From CAIVVT01 sp052145115 (lineage in GTDB: Bacteria; Acidobacteriota; Terriglobia; Bryobacterales; Bryobacteraceae), in NCBI GenBank assembly GCA_052145115.1, contig JBKQPG010000025.1, forward strand, positions 1 through 64,000: a stretch of 64,000 nt of DNA, in the 5' to 3' direction. Below, piece after piece: positions 26,301 to 34,401 of the stretch. The notes under the pieces are model-generated. The model was not told the DNA's origin. It saw nothing but the letters and a program-made list of their open reading frames with translations, and did no database searches. The translations under genes were made by a program, and so were the position numbers. Numbering within the stretch: the stretch's first letter is position 1; every line of letters starts with the position of its first letter.

Positions 26301-26902
26301 CCAGCTTCAACCAGACGCATGTTTTCAAGTTCACCGCGTCTTGGGACACACCCTTCGGCAAAAACCGCCGCTGGGACCTCCATAAGGCGAACCTCGCTCT
26401 GGGCGGCTGGCAAGTCTCCGCCCTGCTGAACTACGGCTCCGGCTTCCCGATTTCCGTGGCGTATTACGGCTACAACACGCCGACCGGCTTCGGCTCGATT
26501 CGCCCGGATATCACTAGCTCGAACATCACCCTGAACAGCATGCCGGGCCCGGGCTCCGCCAATTACCAAAACTACAACGGCGTGGGCGCAAACTGGCTGA
26601 ACCCGGCGTCCTTCGCCCCCGTTCCCATGTCCTCGCAAGGCGTGCCCTTGTCGGTAGGAACGGCTCCCAGGAACCTGGGTATCGACGGGTACCCGTACAT
26701 CAACGAAAGCTTCAGACTGTCCAAGATCTTTCCGCTGTGGAACGAAAGGATCAAGCTGAGGCTGGGCGCGACCGTGAACAATCCGTTCTTACGGCAGTCA
26801 ACCTATCTCGAAGACAATGGCGTGGGCGACTCCAACTTCGGTCAGGTGCTGTCAACCGGCGCCGTCCGCACAATGCAGTTGGAAGGCCACATCGAGTGGT
26901 AA
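23396..26902 (+). CDS. TonB-dependent receptor, acidobacterial Oar-like with carboxypeptidase regulatory domain
   Basis: 1168 residues. The ATG at 23396 has GGGGG upstream and starts a signal peptide (SRKLIFLVLIGCLTACMSNL, then WGQ). Residues about 33-120 are a carboxypeptidase-regulatory-like domain (GTLNGTILDSTGAVVPGAAV). The plug follows at about 125-250, with GGQQYSHEIMIDGI. The remainder is a large outer-membrane beta-barrel ending in an aromatic-containing strand (MQLEGHIEW). Such proteins import oligosaccharides or other large substrates. Its position after a LacI regulator and before sugar-acid enzymes suggests uptake of the substrate handled by those enzymes. Confidence 0.93.
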   Translation: MSRKLIFLVLIGCLTACMSNLWGQGAAGTLNGTILDSTGAVVPGAAVVAINADNKAENKTTSTSAGAYTLPYLVEGSYTVTVSAPGFRKSLLENVVLRAAQTLTVNVTLEVGQVTEQVTVSDTPPLLEAGTAEVGRYISQEEFNTWPILTSDGHRQIQEFIFDSLPGTTGGTFQGSINGGQQYSHEIMIDGIALGRADLSGGNNDEMSPSLEAIGDFKLQTGAVSAEYNGGQTAIANYSIKSGTNSLHGSAYNFLQNEDFDSVGLGNSSSKYRLENWGYTAGGPVMIPKLYNGRNKTFWFSSYEHTKVDQLTFSGYTTVSPLAYRTGDFSGMLSPSYSGQSEAGSAIGTDALGRPVVFGAIYDPSTTRSGPGGAVIRDPFPGNIIPTSRIDPVAASIIGVGLVPPTLDSIVNNIQKVGTCCPLFDEHIIGIKVDQVLGDKNRIAVYYNQGYRFRNNTSGQPYLPIEEYPTQGWHDQLTPSEMGRVTLTTTVTSTLINNLAIGYGRFYNGNGAPQSTIDKGWADKIGIQNTSPDVFPAFYFSGLNWQGGSIQQIGVGGYNATKNGSETLRDSATKIWGRHTFHFGYQYARYFFFETNYSGSGNFYFSPLQTDLQGFEAQTGNSFASFMLGAVNHANNPIAGLNDGFYLPYHASWLQDDIKITPKLTMNVGFRWEIMSPFYERTDRMSWIDLAKPDPNAPGYNGPLVFGNTPAKTFWGEIGPRFGLAYQVNPKMVVRAGYSMMNTPPLAQNWGFSGFTTGYSGTITVPAGTNPDGFVQDPVMYLHQPFPNAPFTLPDLNPADGHFNASSTAAADSNRPGYVQNYNVTIQYLLPQQMVVEAAYVGNHGTRVWGYNEYDVSPATKLAMGDTLLQPVSAYPQYLPYAGFPTSLSVAQAILPYPQYYAVNDNFAYNTSSNYNSLQVTLKKNISHGMGFLAAYTFSKVLGYQDSSGVTGYGVPQDFYNRSLEYGLASFNQTHVFKFTASWDTPFGKNRRWDLHKANLALGGWQVSALLNYGSGFPISVAYYGYNTPTGFGSIRPDITSSNITLNSMPGPGSANYQNYNGVGANWLNPASFAPVPMSSQGVPLSVGTAPRNLGIDGYPYINESFRLSKIFPLWNERIKLRLGATVNNPFLRQSTYLEDNGVGDSNFGQVLSTGAVRTMQLEGHIEW

Positions 26903-26917
26903 CTGGTTAACAACTTC

Positions 26918-26948
26918 CCGGGAGCCGCGGCGTATGCGCGGCTCCCGG
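26918..26948 (+). terminator. Hairpin terminator after the receptor gene
   Basis: CCGGGAGCCGCG (26918-26929) and CGCGGCTCCCGG (26937-26948) form a perfect 12-bp stem with a 7-nt loop, 16 nt after the receptor stop. No strong T-tract follows, so termination efficiency is uncertain. Confidence 0.65.
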
Positions 26949-27441
26949 CCCCTCTAACCGTTTCCCGCCTTTCCCGCGTTCCTCAGTGACATTTTGACGC
27001 CTGGGGGCAGGCCGCCCCGATGCGCTGCCGCAGCGCCTCAGCTTCCCTCTCGCCAGCGGTGTGGATCCTCGTCGCGCGTGCAGGCGTGCTGGCCGCTATC
27101 GGGATCCTTCCACTGGCCGCGAAAACGAGTGAGCAAGCTCGGCGCGATCCGCGTGGCGACCTGGATGCCAGTTGCGGTTCGATGCCTTTGCGGGGCCGGC
27201 AGATCGGGCATTTTGCGTTGGGCGGAAGCGGCAATATATCATGAGTCTGCATTGGATGACGCCGATCTGCCATCGATAGAGGATGGCGGCTGAGACGCCA
27301 GCGATACGAGACGGGAGAAAGCCTGTGCGGAGCCTCACGCGCGGATTTCCAGAAGGGATCGGCCAGCACTCGAATGCGCCCGCATGAGCATTGAATAGCT
27401 GAAGAAACTCAGCCTATGACCGGAATCAGGAAGAGGATCGT
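26949..27441. other. Gene-free region before the sugar-acid genes
   Basis: About 0.49 kb with no convincing gene on either strand. Open frames of up to 128 codons are arginine- and proline-rich and lack ribosome binding sites. AGGAAGAGG (27427-27435) is the ribosome binding site for the next gene. I see no clear promoter or operator. Confidence 0.5.
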
Positions 27442-28401
27442 ATGAAGCTCGGACTTTACACCGCGCTGTTCACGGACGGCGATCTCGATGAGGTGATCCG
27501 CCGGGTCCGCCCGCTGGGCATTGAGGCGCTGGAGTTCGCCACCGGCAACTACGGCCCGCCCAGGTTCGTGCACTGCGACTGGTTCGATCAGCCGGACCGG
27601 CTGCGGGAGCTGCGGCAGAAATTGGATGACGCCGGTTTGATCATCAGCGCTCTGGGGTGCGGGGGCAACGTGCTGCATCCCGATCCGCAAGTGGGCCCAC
27701 AACACGCCGAGACCCATCGTCGCACGGTCCTGTTGGCCGAGGCGCTGGGAGTGCAGACTGTCATTAATTTTTCGGGCTGTCCCGGGGATTCGGACGACGC
27801 GCGGTACCCGAACTTCGTCACAGTCGCGTGGCCGCCCGACTATCCGGCGATCCTGCGCTGGCAGTGGGAAGAGAAGGTGATTCCATATTGGCGGGAACAG
27901 GCCCAATTCGCTCGCGACCACGGGGTCCGCATCGCGCTGGAGATGCACCCCGGCTTCGTGGTTTACTCGCCCGAAACGTTGTTGCGCCTGCGGGCCGAGG
28001 CCGGCGCGAACATCGGATGCAATTTCGACCCGAGCCACCTGTTCTGGCAAGGGATCGATCCTTGTCTGGCGGTCCGGGAACTGGGCGACGCGATTTTCCA
28101 CGTACACGCCAAGGACACGCGGATTTACGAATCCAATAGGCTCCGCAACGGCGTTCTCGACACCAAACCGTACACCGAGGAAGCGCATCGATCGTGGATT
28201 TTCCGCACGGTCGGCTTTGGGCACGGGCCCGAGTTCTGGAACGATTTCGTGTCGACGCTGTCGATGGCGGGCTACGACGGCGTGATCTCCATCGAGCACG
28301 AAGACAGCCTGATGTCGGTGGAAGACGGCCTGGAGAAGGCCGCGGCCTTCCTGCGGCCGATTCTCATCCGCAAGAGACCCGGCGCCATCTGGTGGGCCTG
28401 A
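27442..28401 (+). CDS. Sugar phosphate isomerase/epimerase (xylose isomerase-like TIM barrel)
   Basis: 319 residues with a strong ribosome binding site (AGGAAGAGG). The protein has the AP-endonuclease-2/xylose-isomerase-like TIM-barrel pattern: MKLGLYTALFTD at strand 1, IEALEFATGNYG at strand 2, and metal-ligand candidates in VRIALEMHPGFVV (Glu), GCNFDPSHLFWQG (Asp, His), IFHVHAKDTRI (His) and VISIEHEDS (Glu). It probably interconverts keto- and aldo-sugars or epimerises a sugar acid derivative in the cytoplasm. It heads a four-gene run with aldolase, kinase and uronate-isomerase-like genes. The exact substrate is unknown. Confidence 0.88.
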   Translation: MKLGLYTALFTDGDLDEVIRRVRPLGIEALEFATGNYGPPRFVHCDWFDQPDRLRELRQKLDDAGLIISALGCGGNVLHPDPQVGPQHAETHRRTVLLAEALGVQTVINFSGCPGDSDDARYPNFVTVAWPPDYPAILRWQWEEKVIPYWREQAQFARDHGVRIALEMHPGFVVYSPETLLRLRAEAGANIGCNFDPSHLFWQGIDPCLAVRELGDAIFHVHAKDTRIYESNRLRNGVLDTKPYTEEAHRSWIFRTVGFGHGPEFWNDFVSTLSMAGYDGVISIEHEDSLMSVEDGLEKAAAFLRPILIRKRPGAIWWA

Positions 28402-28535
28402 CGCGGACCTGGAGCCTGAGCTGGGCCCGCTGAGAATCGGAATATAATCTTGATGTCTGGCGCCAGGGCATGGCGACCACGCAACGTGCGCACATCCACG
28501 ACTCGGTTTGAGGCGCGCCAGGAGAGAGGGCAGAA

Positions 28536-29360
28536 ATGGGACTGGGGAAAAGGGTCCGGCTAGGCCGTTTGTTCGGTCATCCTTCCGGCCGGTTGTGTTC
28601 CGTGGCGGTGGATCATTTCCTGGGTTATCACACCGCGATGCATCCCGGGTTGGCCGACCTGCCCAGGACGATCGCGGCGATCGCGGCCGGGAAGCCGGAT
28701 GCAATCACGATGAACAAGGGCGTCGCACTGGGCTGTTGGGGCCCATACGCCGGCACGATTCCGCTGATCCTGCAGAGCCTGACCGCGCGCCCCGATGATA
28801 CGGCCGACGAGTTCATCGCCGTGCCCGAAGACGCTGTACGGCTGGGGGCGGACGCCTTCGCCACGTGCTCTTTCGTCCGCGGCGCGACGGAGGCCGCGCA
28901 CATTCGCCGGGTGGCCGACTTCGTGCGCCAGGCCGAAGCGTGGGATATGCCCGTGATCCTGCATACTTACCCGCGCACGTTCGGTGCCCACGGGGTGGAT
29001 ATCAGTTACGCGCCCGAGGATATCGCCTGGGCCGTGCGCTGCGGGATCGAAGTGGGCGTGGACGTCATCAAGACGCCGTACTGCGGCGATGTCGCCAGCT
29101 ACGCGCAGATCGTCGGCAGCTGCCCGGTCCCGCTGGTGGCGGCCGGGGGGCCGAAGTGCCGCACCCTCGCGGACGCGCTGGTCATGGCATCCGAAGTGAT
29201 GCACAGCGGCGCCCGCGGGATGACGATCGGCCGTAACATCTGGGGCGAGGCCGACATTACCGCCGCCGTACGGGCCTTCAAAGCGGTGATTCACGATGGC
29301 GCCAGCCCGCAGGCGGCGGAGGAACTGGCGGCTCACGAACCAGCGGCCCTGCGCGACTGA
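28536..29360 (+). CDS. Class I aldolase of the DeoC/FbaB/LsrF type
   Basis: 274 residues with GGAGAGAGGG before the ATG. The protein follows the FbaB/LsrF-like TIM barrel. Features are an N-terminal VAVDHFLGYHTAM segment; VILHTYPRTFG; the Schiff-base lysine in GVDVIKTPYCGD near residue 180; a phosphate-binding PLVAAGGPKC; and GARGMTIGRNIWG near the C-terminus. It would cleave a phosphorylated sugar or sugar acid produced by the kinase next door. It lies between the isomerase and the PfkB kinase genes. The specific substrate (fructose bisphosphate-like or a deoxy-keto acid phosphate) cannot be settled from sequence. Confidence 0.87.
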   Translation: MGLGKRVRLGRLFGHPSGRLCSVAVDHFLGYHTAMHPGLADLPRTIAAIAAGKPDAITMNKGVALGCWGPYAGTIPLILQSLTARPDDTADEFIAVPEDAVRLGADAFATCSFVRGATEAAHIRRVADFVRQAEAWDMPVILHTYPRTFGAHGVDISYAPEDIAWAVRCGIEVGVDVIKTPYCGDVASYAQIVGSCPVPLVAAGGPKCRTLADALVMASEVMHSGARGMTIGRNIWGEADITAAVRAFKAVIHDGASPQAAEELAAHEPAALRD

Positions 29361-29361
29361 C

Positions 29362-30285
29362 GTGCCACCGCCGGAGTTTGACATCCTCGGCCTGGGAACC
29401 ATCGCCATCGACGATCTGGTGTACGTCGAACGTTATCCTCCGCCGGACCGCAAGGCTATGATCCTGGGCGAGAGGCGCGCCCTCGGCGGGCAGGCAGCGA
29501 CAGCGCTCGCAGCCGCGAGCCGCCTGGGCGCGCGTTGCGCCTACGCCGGCACTCTCGGCCAGGATGAGCTGTCCAGGGCGGCTCTGGACGGTCTGCGCGC
29601 GCACGGCGTCGATTGCCGATTTGTGCGCGCCATCGCCTCGGCCGGACCGGTGCACAGCATTATCGTCGTTGACCAGAGCGCCGGGAGCCGCAACATATTC
29701 TTCGACATGAGCCGCATGACGCCGCTGCCGCGGCCGGACATCGGCGACAATCTGATTGCCAGCGCGCGGGTGCTGCTGCTGGACCAGTTCGATCCGCCAG
29801 CCATGATACGCGCCGCCGAATGCGCCCGCACCTTGCGTGTGCCGGTGGTCATGGACATGGAATGGACCGACGCCGCCGGCATCGAAGCCATGATGTCGCT
29901 GGCCGACCACCTCCTGCTGCCGCGCGATTTCGCAGCCGCCTACACCGGCCTGGCCTCGAACGAGGAGATCGTCAGCGCACTGCACCGCGGAGGCCGCGCC
30001 TGCACCGCAGTGACCTGTGGAGCGCAGGGTTGTTATTACCTGACTGCCGATAGCGCCGCGCCAGCCCGCCACTTGCCGGCCATTGCGGTCGCGACGGTAG
30101 AGACGACCGGTTGCGGCGACGTCTTCCACGGCGCTTATGCCACGGCCCTCAGCGCCGGGCAGCCGGCCGTCGAATGTCTGCGCTTCGCCGCCGCCGCGGC
30201 GGCTGCATTTGCCGCTCGTCCCGGCGGCTGGGAACATCTGCCGGCGCTGGCGGACGTGAATCAACTGCTCTCATCCACGCATTGA
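29362..30285 (+). CDS. PfkB-family carbohydrate kinase
   Basis: 307 residues if translation starts at the GTG at 29362, one base after the aldolase stop. This start is chosen because the conserved family opening (FDILGLGTIAIDDLVYVERY) follows at once; the open frame upstream overlaps the aldolase. A GG substrate motif lies in RRALGGQAATALAAASRLG, and the second PfkB signature is VETTGCGDVFHGAYATAL with the catalytic Asp in GCGD. It phosphorylates a sugar or keto acid in the cytoplasm, most likely upstream of the adjacent aldolase. The tight packing implies an operon. Confidence 0.9.
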   Translation: MPPPEFDILGLGTIAIDDLVYVERYPPPDRKAMILGERRALGGQAATALAAASRLGARCAYAGTLGQDELSRAALDGLRAHGVDCRFVRAIASAGPVHSIIVVDQSAGSRNIFFDMSRMTPLPRPDIGDNLIASARVLLLDQFDPPAMIRAAECARTLRVPVVMDMEWTDAAGIEAMMSLADHLLLPRDFAAAYTGLASNEEIVSALHRGGRACTAVTCGAQGCYYLTADSAAPARHLPAIAVATVETTGCGDVFHGAYATALSAGQPAVECLRFAAAAAAAFAARPGGWEHLPALADVNQLLSSTH

Positions 30286-30298
30286 CACCGGAGAACCT

Positions 30299-31630
30299 AT
30301 GAGCGAGCCACACCTCATCACGGAATTGGAGCAAGCGCTTCTGGAGGTGCCCCTTCTGGATGCGCACACACACATGGATGCGGCGCATCTTTCAGCCCGC
30401 GGCCTCCACGATATCCTGCTCTATCACATGGTCATCAGCGACCTTTACTCCGCCGGCTGTCCGGATGGCGCGCGGCTGAGCGAGGATCCTTCCATCGAAG
30501 AGGCGCACACCCGCCTGGAACGCGCCATTCCCTACCTGCCGCACATCCAGAACACCTCCTGCTATTGGGGCGTCAGCATCATCTTGAGGGACCTGTATGG
30601 CTGGACGGATGCGATCACTCCCGCCAACTGGCGTCAGCTCGACGGCCTCATCCGCGAGCGCGCCGGCAAGCCCTGGGCGGTTGAGATTCTGGATCGGGCC
30701 AAGATCCGGCGGACGGTCACGGAACTGTGGCGCGGCCGCGACGGCGCCTCCGACGAGCTGTTCCAATACAGCATGGAATGGGCCTTCTTCCCGCGCTGCC
30801 AGTGGGGCGAGTACGATACTGCGCTGTACGAACTGGAACGCACCTGGACGGAAGAAAAGCCTGAGCCGCCGCTGCCCGTGACGTTGGGCTCACGCCCCGC
30901 CGTTGCGCGGCCCATCCGGGCTCTTTCTGACGTGCACGACTGTCTCGACCATTACCACGCGACCACTCCCTACGCGCGGATCATCAACACCGCCCAACAC
31001 TTCTCGACCGATATCGATTACCGCCTGGTGAGCGATGCGGAAATGGCCGAGGCCCTGGCCCGGCGCGACACCGCGGGCGCAGCGGAACGCGATATCTACG
31101 CCAACTATGTCATCGAGCATTATCTGCAGCGGCTGGAGCGGCGCGGCGAACCATTTTTGTTCCAATTCTCGCTGGCCGCGGACCCGCTGCCGTTTGAGAC
31201 CGCCAGCCGCATCAATCAGCGCACCTTGGGCCAACTGGCCGATCTGATCGCGCTGCATCCCCGGCTCAACTTCCAGTGCCATGTGTCCAGCGTCCACGCC
31301 AACCAGACGCTGTGCACCTTGTGCCGGGAACTGCCGAATTTCTCGCTGGCCGGCTACTGGTGGCACAACTTCTTCCCCCAATTCATCCGCCAGGTGATCG
31401 CGACCCGGCTGGAGATGCTGCCCGTCAACAAACAGGTGGGCTTCCTCTCCGACGCCTACTGCGCCGACTGGGCCTACGCCAAGGCTGTGATCGTCCGCAA
31501 GCAACTGGCGCGCGTGCTGGCCGAGAAGATCGAGCAGGGACAATACACCATCGACACAGCGGTCCAAATCGCCCACGCCGTCTTCTTCGAAGCGCCCCAG
31601 AGTCTGTGTAACGTCGAGCCGCGAGCCTAG
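30299..31630 (+). CDS. Uronate isomerase-like protein (amidohydrolase superfamily)
   Basis: 443 residues with GGAG before the ATG, 13 nt after the kinase. The N-terminal motif VPLLDAHTHMD holds the two metal-binding histidines of the amidohydrolase fold. YWGVSIILRDLYGW and the C-terminal LEMLPVNKQVGFLSDAYCADW (Asp ligand and helix) follow the glucuronate isomerase (UxaC) layout, where Asp-Ala-Tyr is usual. UxaC interconverts uronates and keto-uronates; here it would feed the kinase and aldolase. Identity is family-level: the protein may act on another sugar acid. It converges with the PurA-like gene, overlapping its end by 4 bp. Confidence 0.82.
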   Translation: MSEPHLITELEQALLEVPLLDAHTHMDAAHLSARGLHDILLYHMVISDLYSAGCPDGARLSEDPSIEEAHTRLERAIPYLPHIQNTSCYWGVSIILRDLYGWTDAITPANWRQLDGLIRERAGKPWAVEILDRAKIRRTVTELWRGRDGASDELFQYSMEWAFFPRCQWGEYDTALYELERTWTEEKPEPPLPVTLGSRPAVARPIRALSDVHDCLDHYHATTPYARIINTAQHFSTDIDYRLVSDAEMAEALARRDTAGAAERDIYANYVIEHYLQRLERRGEPFLFQFSLAADPLPFETASRINQRTLGQLADLIALHPRLNFQCHVSSVHANQTLCTLCRELPNFSLAGYWWHNFFPQFIRQVIATRLEMLPVNKQVGFLSDAYCADWAYAKAVIVRKQLARVLAEKIEQGQYTIDTAVQIAHAVFFEAPQSLCNVEPRA

Positions 31631-32991
31631 AGCGCGGCCTGTCTAGGCAAGATAAACCCAACCTCGCCCGCCACGGCCTGAGCTGCCACCGCGGGAGCGA
31701 TCTCAGGCCGCAGAATGGCCTTGTCCAGATAGGTCGGGCCCACGGACGTGTAGACAATCTTGCATTGCAGCCGCTGCTCGATGAAGCTTAGCAGCGACGC
31801 AGCGTCCTCTACGACATGGCGTTTCAAGCTGGCGGGCGCAGTCGCGAACAGTGACCTGGCGTCCGGCTTCAGCCGGGGTACAATGACGCCGAGGGAATCG
31901 CGGTATTCATCCACGTAAGTAAACAGGGACTCGACCGAGTCCATGTGGGTCAACGCCAATCCGTCGATCCCGCCGCAACATTGGATGGCGTAGCGCGCGG
32001 CCACGAAGTCGAAGTGCCCGAAACGCATGTTCGCCTGCCCTTCCCCGGGCAGGCTGTGGTCGGAGAAGTTGAGAGCGGGGTCCTCGCTCACGAACGGGCC
32101 CGTGCCGCGGCGCGTGAAATGAGTTCTCAGAACCCCTATCCGCACGGACGTCAGCCCGGCCTCCTCGCACAATTCAAGAGCGTTGTCGAAGGTCGCGTTG
32201 AACGGCGCGACATACGGCGCGAAGCCGCGCGTCTCATCCAGCAGCGCGCCGGCAGCGCCCTCGAACACCATATTCACGTCCCGATAGGTCTCCACCATCT
32301 CCGCCCAAGACCGGGGCTGGATGCCTTGGGCAAACAACTTGTAATACTCCGCAATTCGGCGGGGATCCTCGCTGGAGAGTTGGGTCAGCAATGCGTCGGC
32401 TTCCCGGTTCACGCCCCAATACTCCCGCACCTGTTTCAGCTTATGCAGCCGGATTTCGTCCAACATCCGCAACGCGGGCACGTCGGACAATATGTCGTTG
32501 ACCTGGAGATAGGCGCCCCACTGCAGCGCGTCCCGTCTGGTCTCGCCCACTCCGTATTGGCTGACGCCGCGGCGGCTGACATCTCGAACCAATTCCCGGA
32601 TGCGGTTGGTGTACTGGTGATAGGGGGTGATAATCAGGCACTGAGGATCGATGAACAGGCGCTCCTGCGTGTACCGCAGGCCCTTCCTTTCGAGCGCCTC
32701 GGCCTCTTTCATCAAGGAAAACGGTTCGATCAGAACATGTTTGGAGATGAACGTGCTCACATCGGCGATGAACATCCCACTGCCGAATTGACTGAATACG
32801 TGGCCGGCGCCGTCGGGCTGAACAACCTTGTGAGTGCTGCGCGGCCCGCCATTGTAGCGCACCACCAGCGGAGCGCCGTGCGCCCGGCAGAGATAGTCCA
32901 CCAGAGATCCTTTGCCTTCATCGCCGAAGGCCAGGCCTTGGAGGATGTATCCCCGGCGAAATCTATGCAAGGACTGTCCGGAAGAACTCAT
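31627..32991 (-). CDS. Divergent adenylosuccinate synthetase-like protein (PurA family)
   Basis: 454 residues from ATG 32991, chosen because GAGGG lies 8 nt upstream; a TTG five codons earlier is possible. The fold is PurA: FGDEGKGSLVDYLC matches the P-loop, with the catalytic Asp kept and the Lys after GKG replaced by Ser. VVRYNGGPRSTHKVV matches the IMP loop, keeping the catalytic His but changing HNAG to PRST. FEGAAGALLDETRGFAPYV and RTHFTRRGTGPFVSED match the later motifs, and the guanine-recognition TKLD reads THMD. Housekeeping PurA keeps these residues, so this is probably a paralogue with another nucleotide or acceptor. It sits beside the Ig-like/phasin-like operon. Confidence 0.85.
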   Translation of the reverse strand: MSSSGQSLHRFRRGYILQGLAFGDEGKGSLVDYLCRAHGAPLVVRYNGGPRSTHKVVQPDGAGHVFSQFGSGMFIADVSTFISKHVLIEPFSLMKEAEALERKGLRYTQERLFIDPQCLIITPYHQYTNRIRELVRDVSRRGVSQYGVGETRRDALQWGAYLQVNDILSDVPALRMLDEIRLHKLKQVREYWGVNREADALLTQLSSEDPRRIAEYYKLFAQGIQPRSWAEMVETYRDVNMVFEGAAGALLDETRGFAPYVAPFNATFDNALELCEEAGLTSVRIGVLRTHFTRRGTGPFVSEDPALNFSDHSLPGEGQANMRFGHFDFVAARYAIQCCGGIDGLALTHMDSVESLFTYVDEYRDSLGVIVPRLKPDARSLFATAPASLKRHVVEDAASLLSFIEQRLQCKIVYTSVGPTYLDKAILRPEIAPAVAAQAVAGEVGFILPRQAAL

Positions 32992-33496
32992 CTTGACTAC
33001 CCTCAAGACGTTTGTGGCGCGGACGATTCAGGCCGGGGAGCGAGGCGCCGGCCGAGGCGCGGCGGTTTGTTTCGGGGGCCCAGGCCACAATTCCGCGGCG
33101 TTGTGCCGCGAAACGTTCCTGGAGGCCCCGCAAGGCGTACTGATCCGGCCGGGGGCTCAGCCCCGGCGCCATTGCGCGCAACTGCCACAGCGGCCGTGAA
33201 TCAGGACTGTTGAGACCGAGCAGGGACCAATGGAGAAGAGGCGTCCCCGAGAGGGATCTCCAGCTGACAAATGGCCATGGAGAACGGCCTGCGGACGGCA
33301 TGAGCCGGAGCGTCGCTGCACTCTCCCGAGGTTGGGCGTAAATATGCACAGCAGTCTCTTCCGCGGCTTTGCGCCGCATTGGATGACTCTACAGGTCTGG
33401 AGTTGTCACGGAAGCTCTCGCCGGGTTCTGCCCTGCCGGTCTTTTCGCCCCTGTCCAACTGCCTATCCATCCACACTCTAGTGGGGATAGGCCAGT

Positions 33497-33527
33497 TTAA
33501 CAAGGTAACTTCAGATTCATTTATAGT
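33497..33527 (+). promoter_or_regulatory. Promoter-like sequence before a possible small gene
   Basis: TTAACA (33497-33502) and TATAGT (33522-33527) each match consensus at five of six bases but are 19 nt apart, longer than ideal. The patch is AT-rich relative to its surroundings. Confidence 0.35.
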
Positions 33528-33550
33528 GCTTCGAGTAATAGGACTAAGTG

Positions 33551-33670
33551 ATGGAGACAGCACTGGAAAGGAGAATTGGCGTGGTACTGGAAACGACCTT
33601 CCGGGGAAGCGCGGCCGGGCTGGCGCGAACGACGCGGGCACCGGTCACAATGCCGGACGGGTTGCCCTGA
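33551..33670 (+). CDS. Possible small protein, 39 aa
   Basis: A 39-codon frame opens with ATG 33551, preceded by AGGA 7 nt upstream and by a promoter-like pair ending at 33527. The product starts METALERRIGVVLETTFRG and is basic, with TTRAPVTMPDGLP at the end. I recognise no family. Codon positions are not decisive at this length. It reads against the Ig-like operon. It could be a real small protein, a leader peptide or chance. Confidence 0.3.
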   Translation: METALERRIGVVLETTFRGSAAGLARTTRAPVTMPDGLP

Positions 33671-33765
33671 GCATGGCATTTGCTGTCAGGCGCCGGCCGG
33701 CTCGACGAAGGCGCCCGCTTCGGCCTGCGGCGTCTTTCGCCCTTCCAACGCCGCATCAGCCGCAA

Positions 33766-34368
33766 CTACGCCGGAGCTTTCTTCACGACCAGCGCTATTT
33801 GCATCTCCGGCAGCCCGATGGCACGCAGGATGGCCCGATATTCAACTCCGCCCGCGAACACGGCGACCAGGGGAATCCGGCATTGGACAACCGTTTCCTC
33901 GCCCGGCTGGAGCGAGAAGGCCGCCGGGACGAGAACCACTTCGGCGCGGACGTGCGGGGAGGTCTCGGCCGCGAACTCGGAGACCTCGAACGAAACATCG
34001 ATCGCCTGGGCCGTCTTGTTGGCAACCACGAATTGGCGCGCCGGGGTCTCGTCCGCGGCGCCCTCGAATATCAGTTCCCGCAATGGACGCGCGGATGGCT
34101 CCGCCGCAGCCCCGGGCGCGGCAGCGGGAGCTTCGGCTGCCGCCGGCTTAGCAAAAACGCGCTCAGTCAAGGCGACGCTCGCCTCGAGCACCGTCTTGTA
34201 GCTCTTCATGCTGAGTTCGGAATAGCGGCCGTAAGCCGATGGGAACGAGCCTGGATCGCGGGTGATCTGACCGAGAAACTCCCAATAGCCTTTCCAGTAC
34301 TCGGTGGTGGCGCGTACCGATTCCTTCTGGAAGTTGCTGAGCGCGTCGGTGAGCATGCGGTAGTCCAT
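33766..34368 (-). CDS. Phasin-like N-terminus plus Ig-like domain, cytoplasmic
   Basis: 200 residues without a signal peptide. Residues 1-75 are helical and rich in aromatic and small residues (TEYWKGYWEFLGQ; YSELSMKSYKTVLEASVALT), resembling phasin or PhaE-type helices that coat polyhydroxyalkanoate granules. An Ala/Pro-rich linker (about 75-95) leads to an Ig-like beta-sandwich (RQFVVANKTAQAIDVSFEVS, then LQPGEETVVQCRIPL). The neighbouring gene has the same helix-plus-Ig plan. It is last of the minus-strand operon that starts at 36476. Phasin homology is inferred from composition and pattern and is not proven. Confidence 0.7.
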   Translation of the reverse strand: MDYRMLTDALSNFQKESVRATTEYWKGYWEFLGQITRDPGSFPSAYGRYSELSMKSYKTVLEASVALTERVFAKPAAAEAPAAAPGAAAEPSARPLRELIFEGAADETPARQFVVANKTAQAIDVSFEVSEFAAETSPHVRAEVVLVPAAFSLQPGEETVVQCRIPLVAVFAGGVEYRAILRAIGLPEMQIALVVKKAPA

Positions 34369-34401
34369 CGTGCCAGGCAGAAACTACAGCAGCGACAGCC
34401 G

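Larger units (their letters stand above)
32992..33765. other. Intergenic region holding a possible small gene
   Basis: This 774-bp gap separates the PurA-like gene from the Ig-like operon on the same strand. A promoter-like sequence and a 39-codon frame on the plus strand (33497-33670) are the only structured signals found. Other open frames lack supporting features. Confidence 0.5.

Noticed and set aside
24392..26638. 748-codon open frame on the minus strand
   Set aside because: It lies entirely inside the TonB-dependent receptor gene and has shadow-like composition.
26983..27369. 128-codon open frame on the minus strand
   Set aside because: Compositionally a shadow frame, with no start signal and no partner gene; the region is listed as gene-free.
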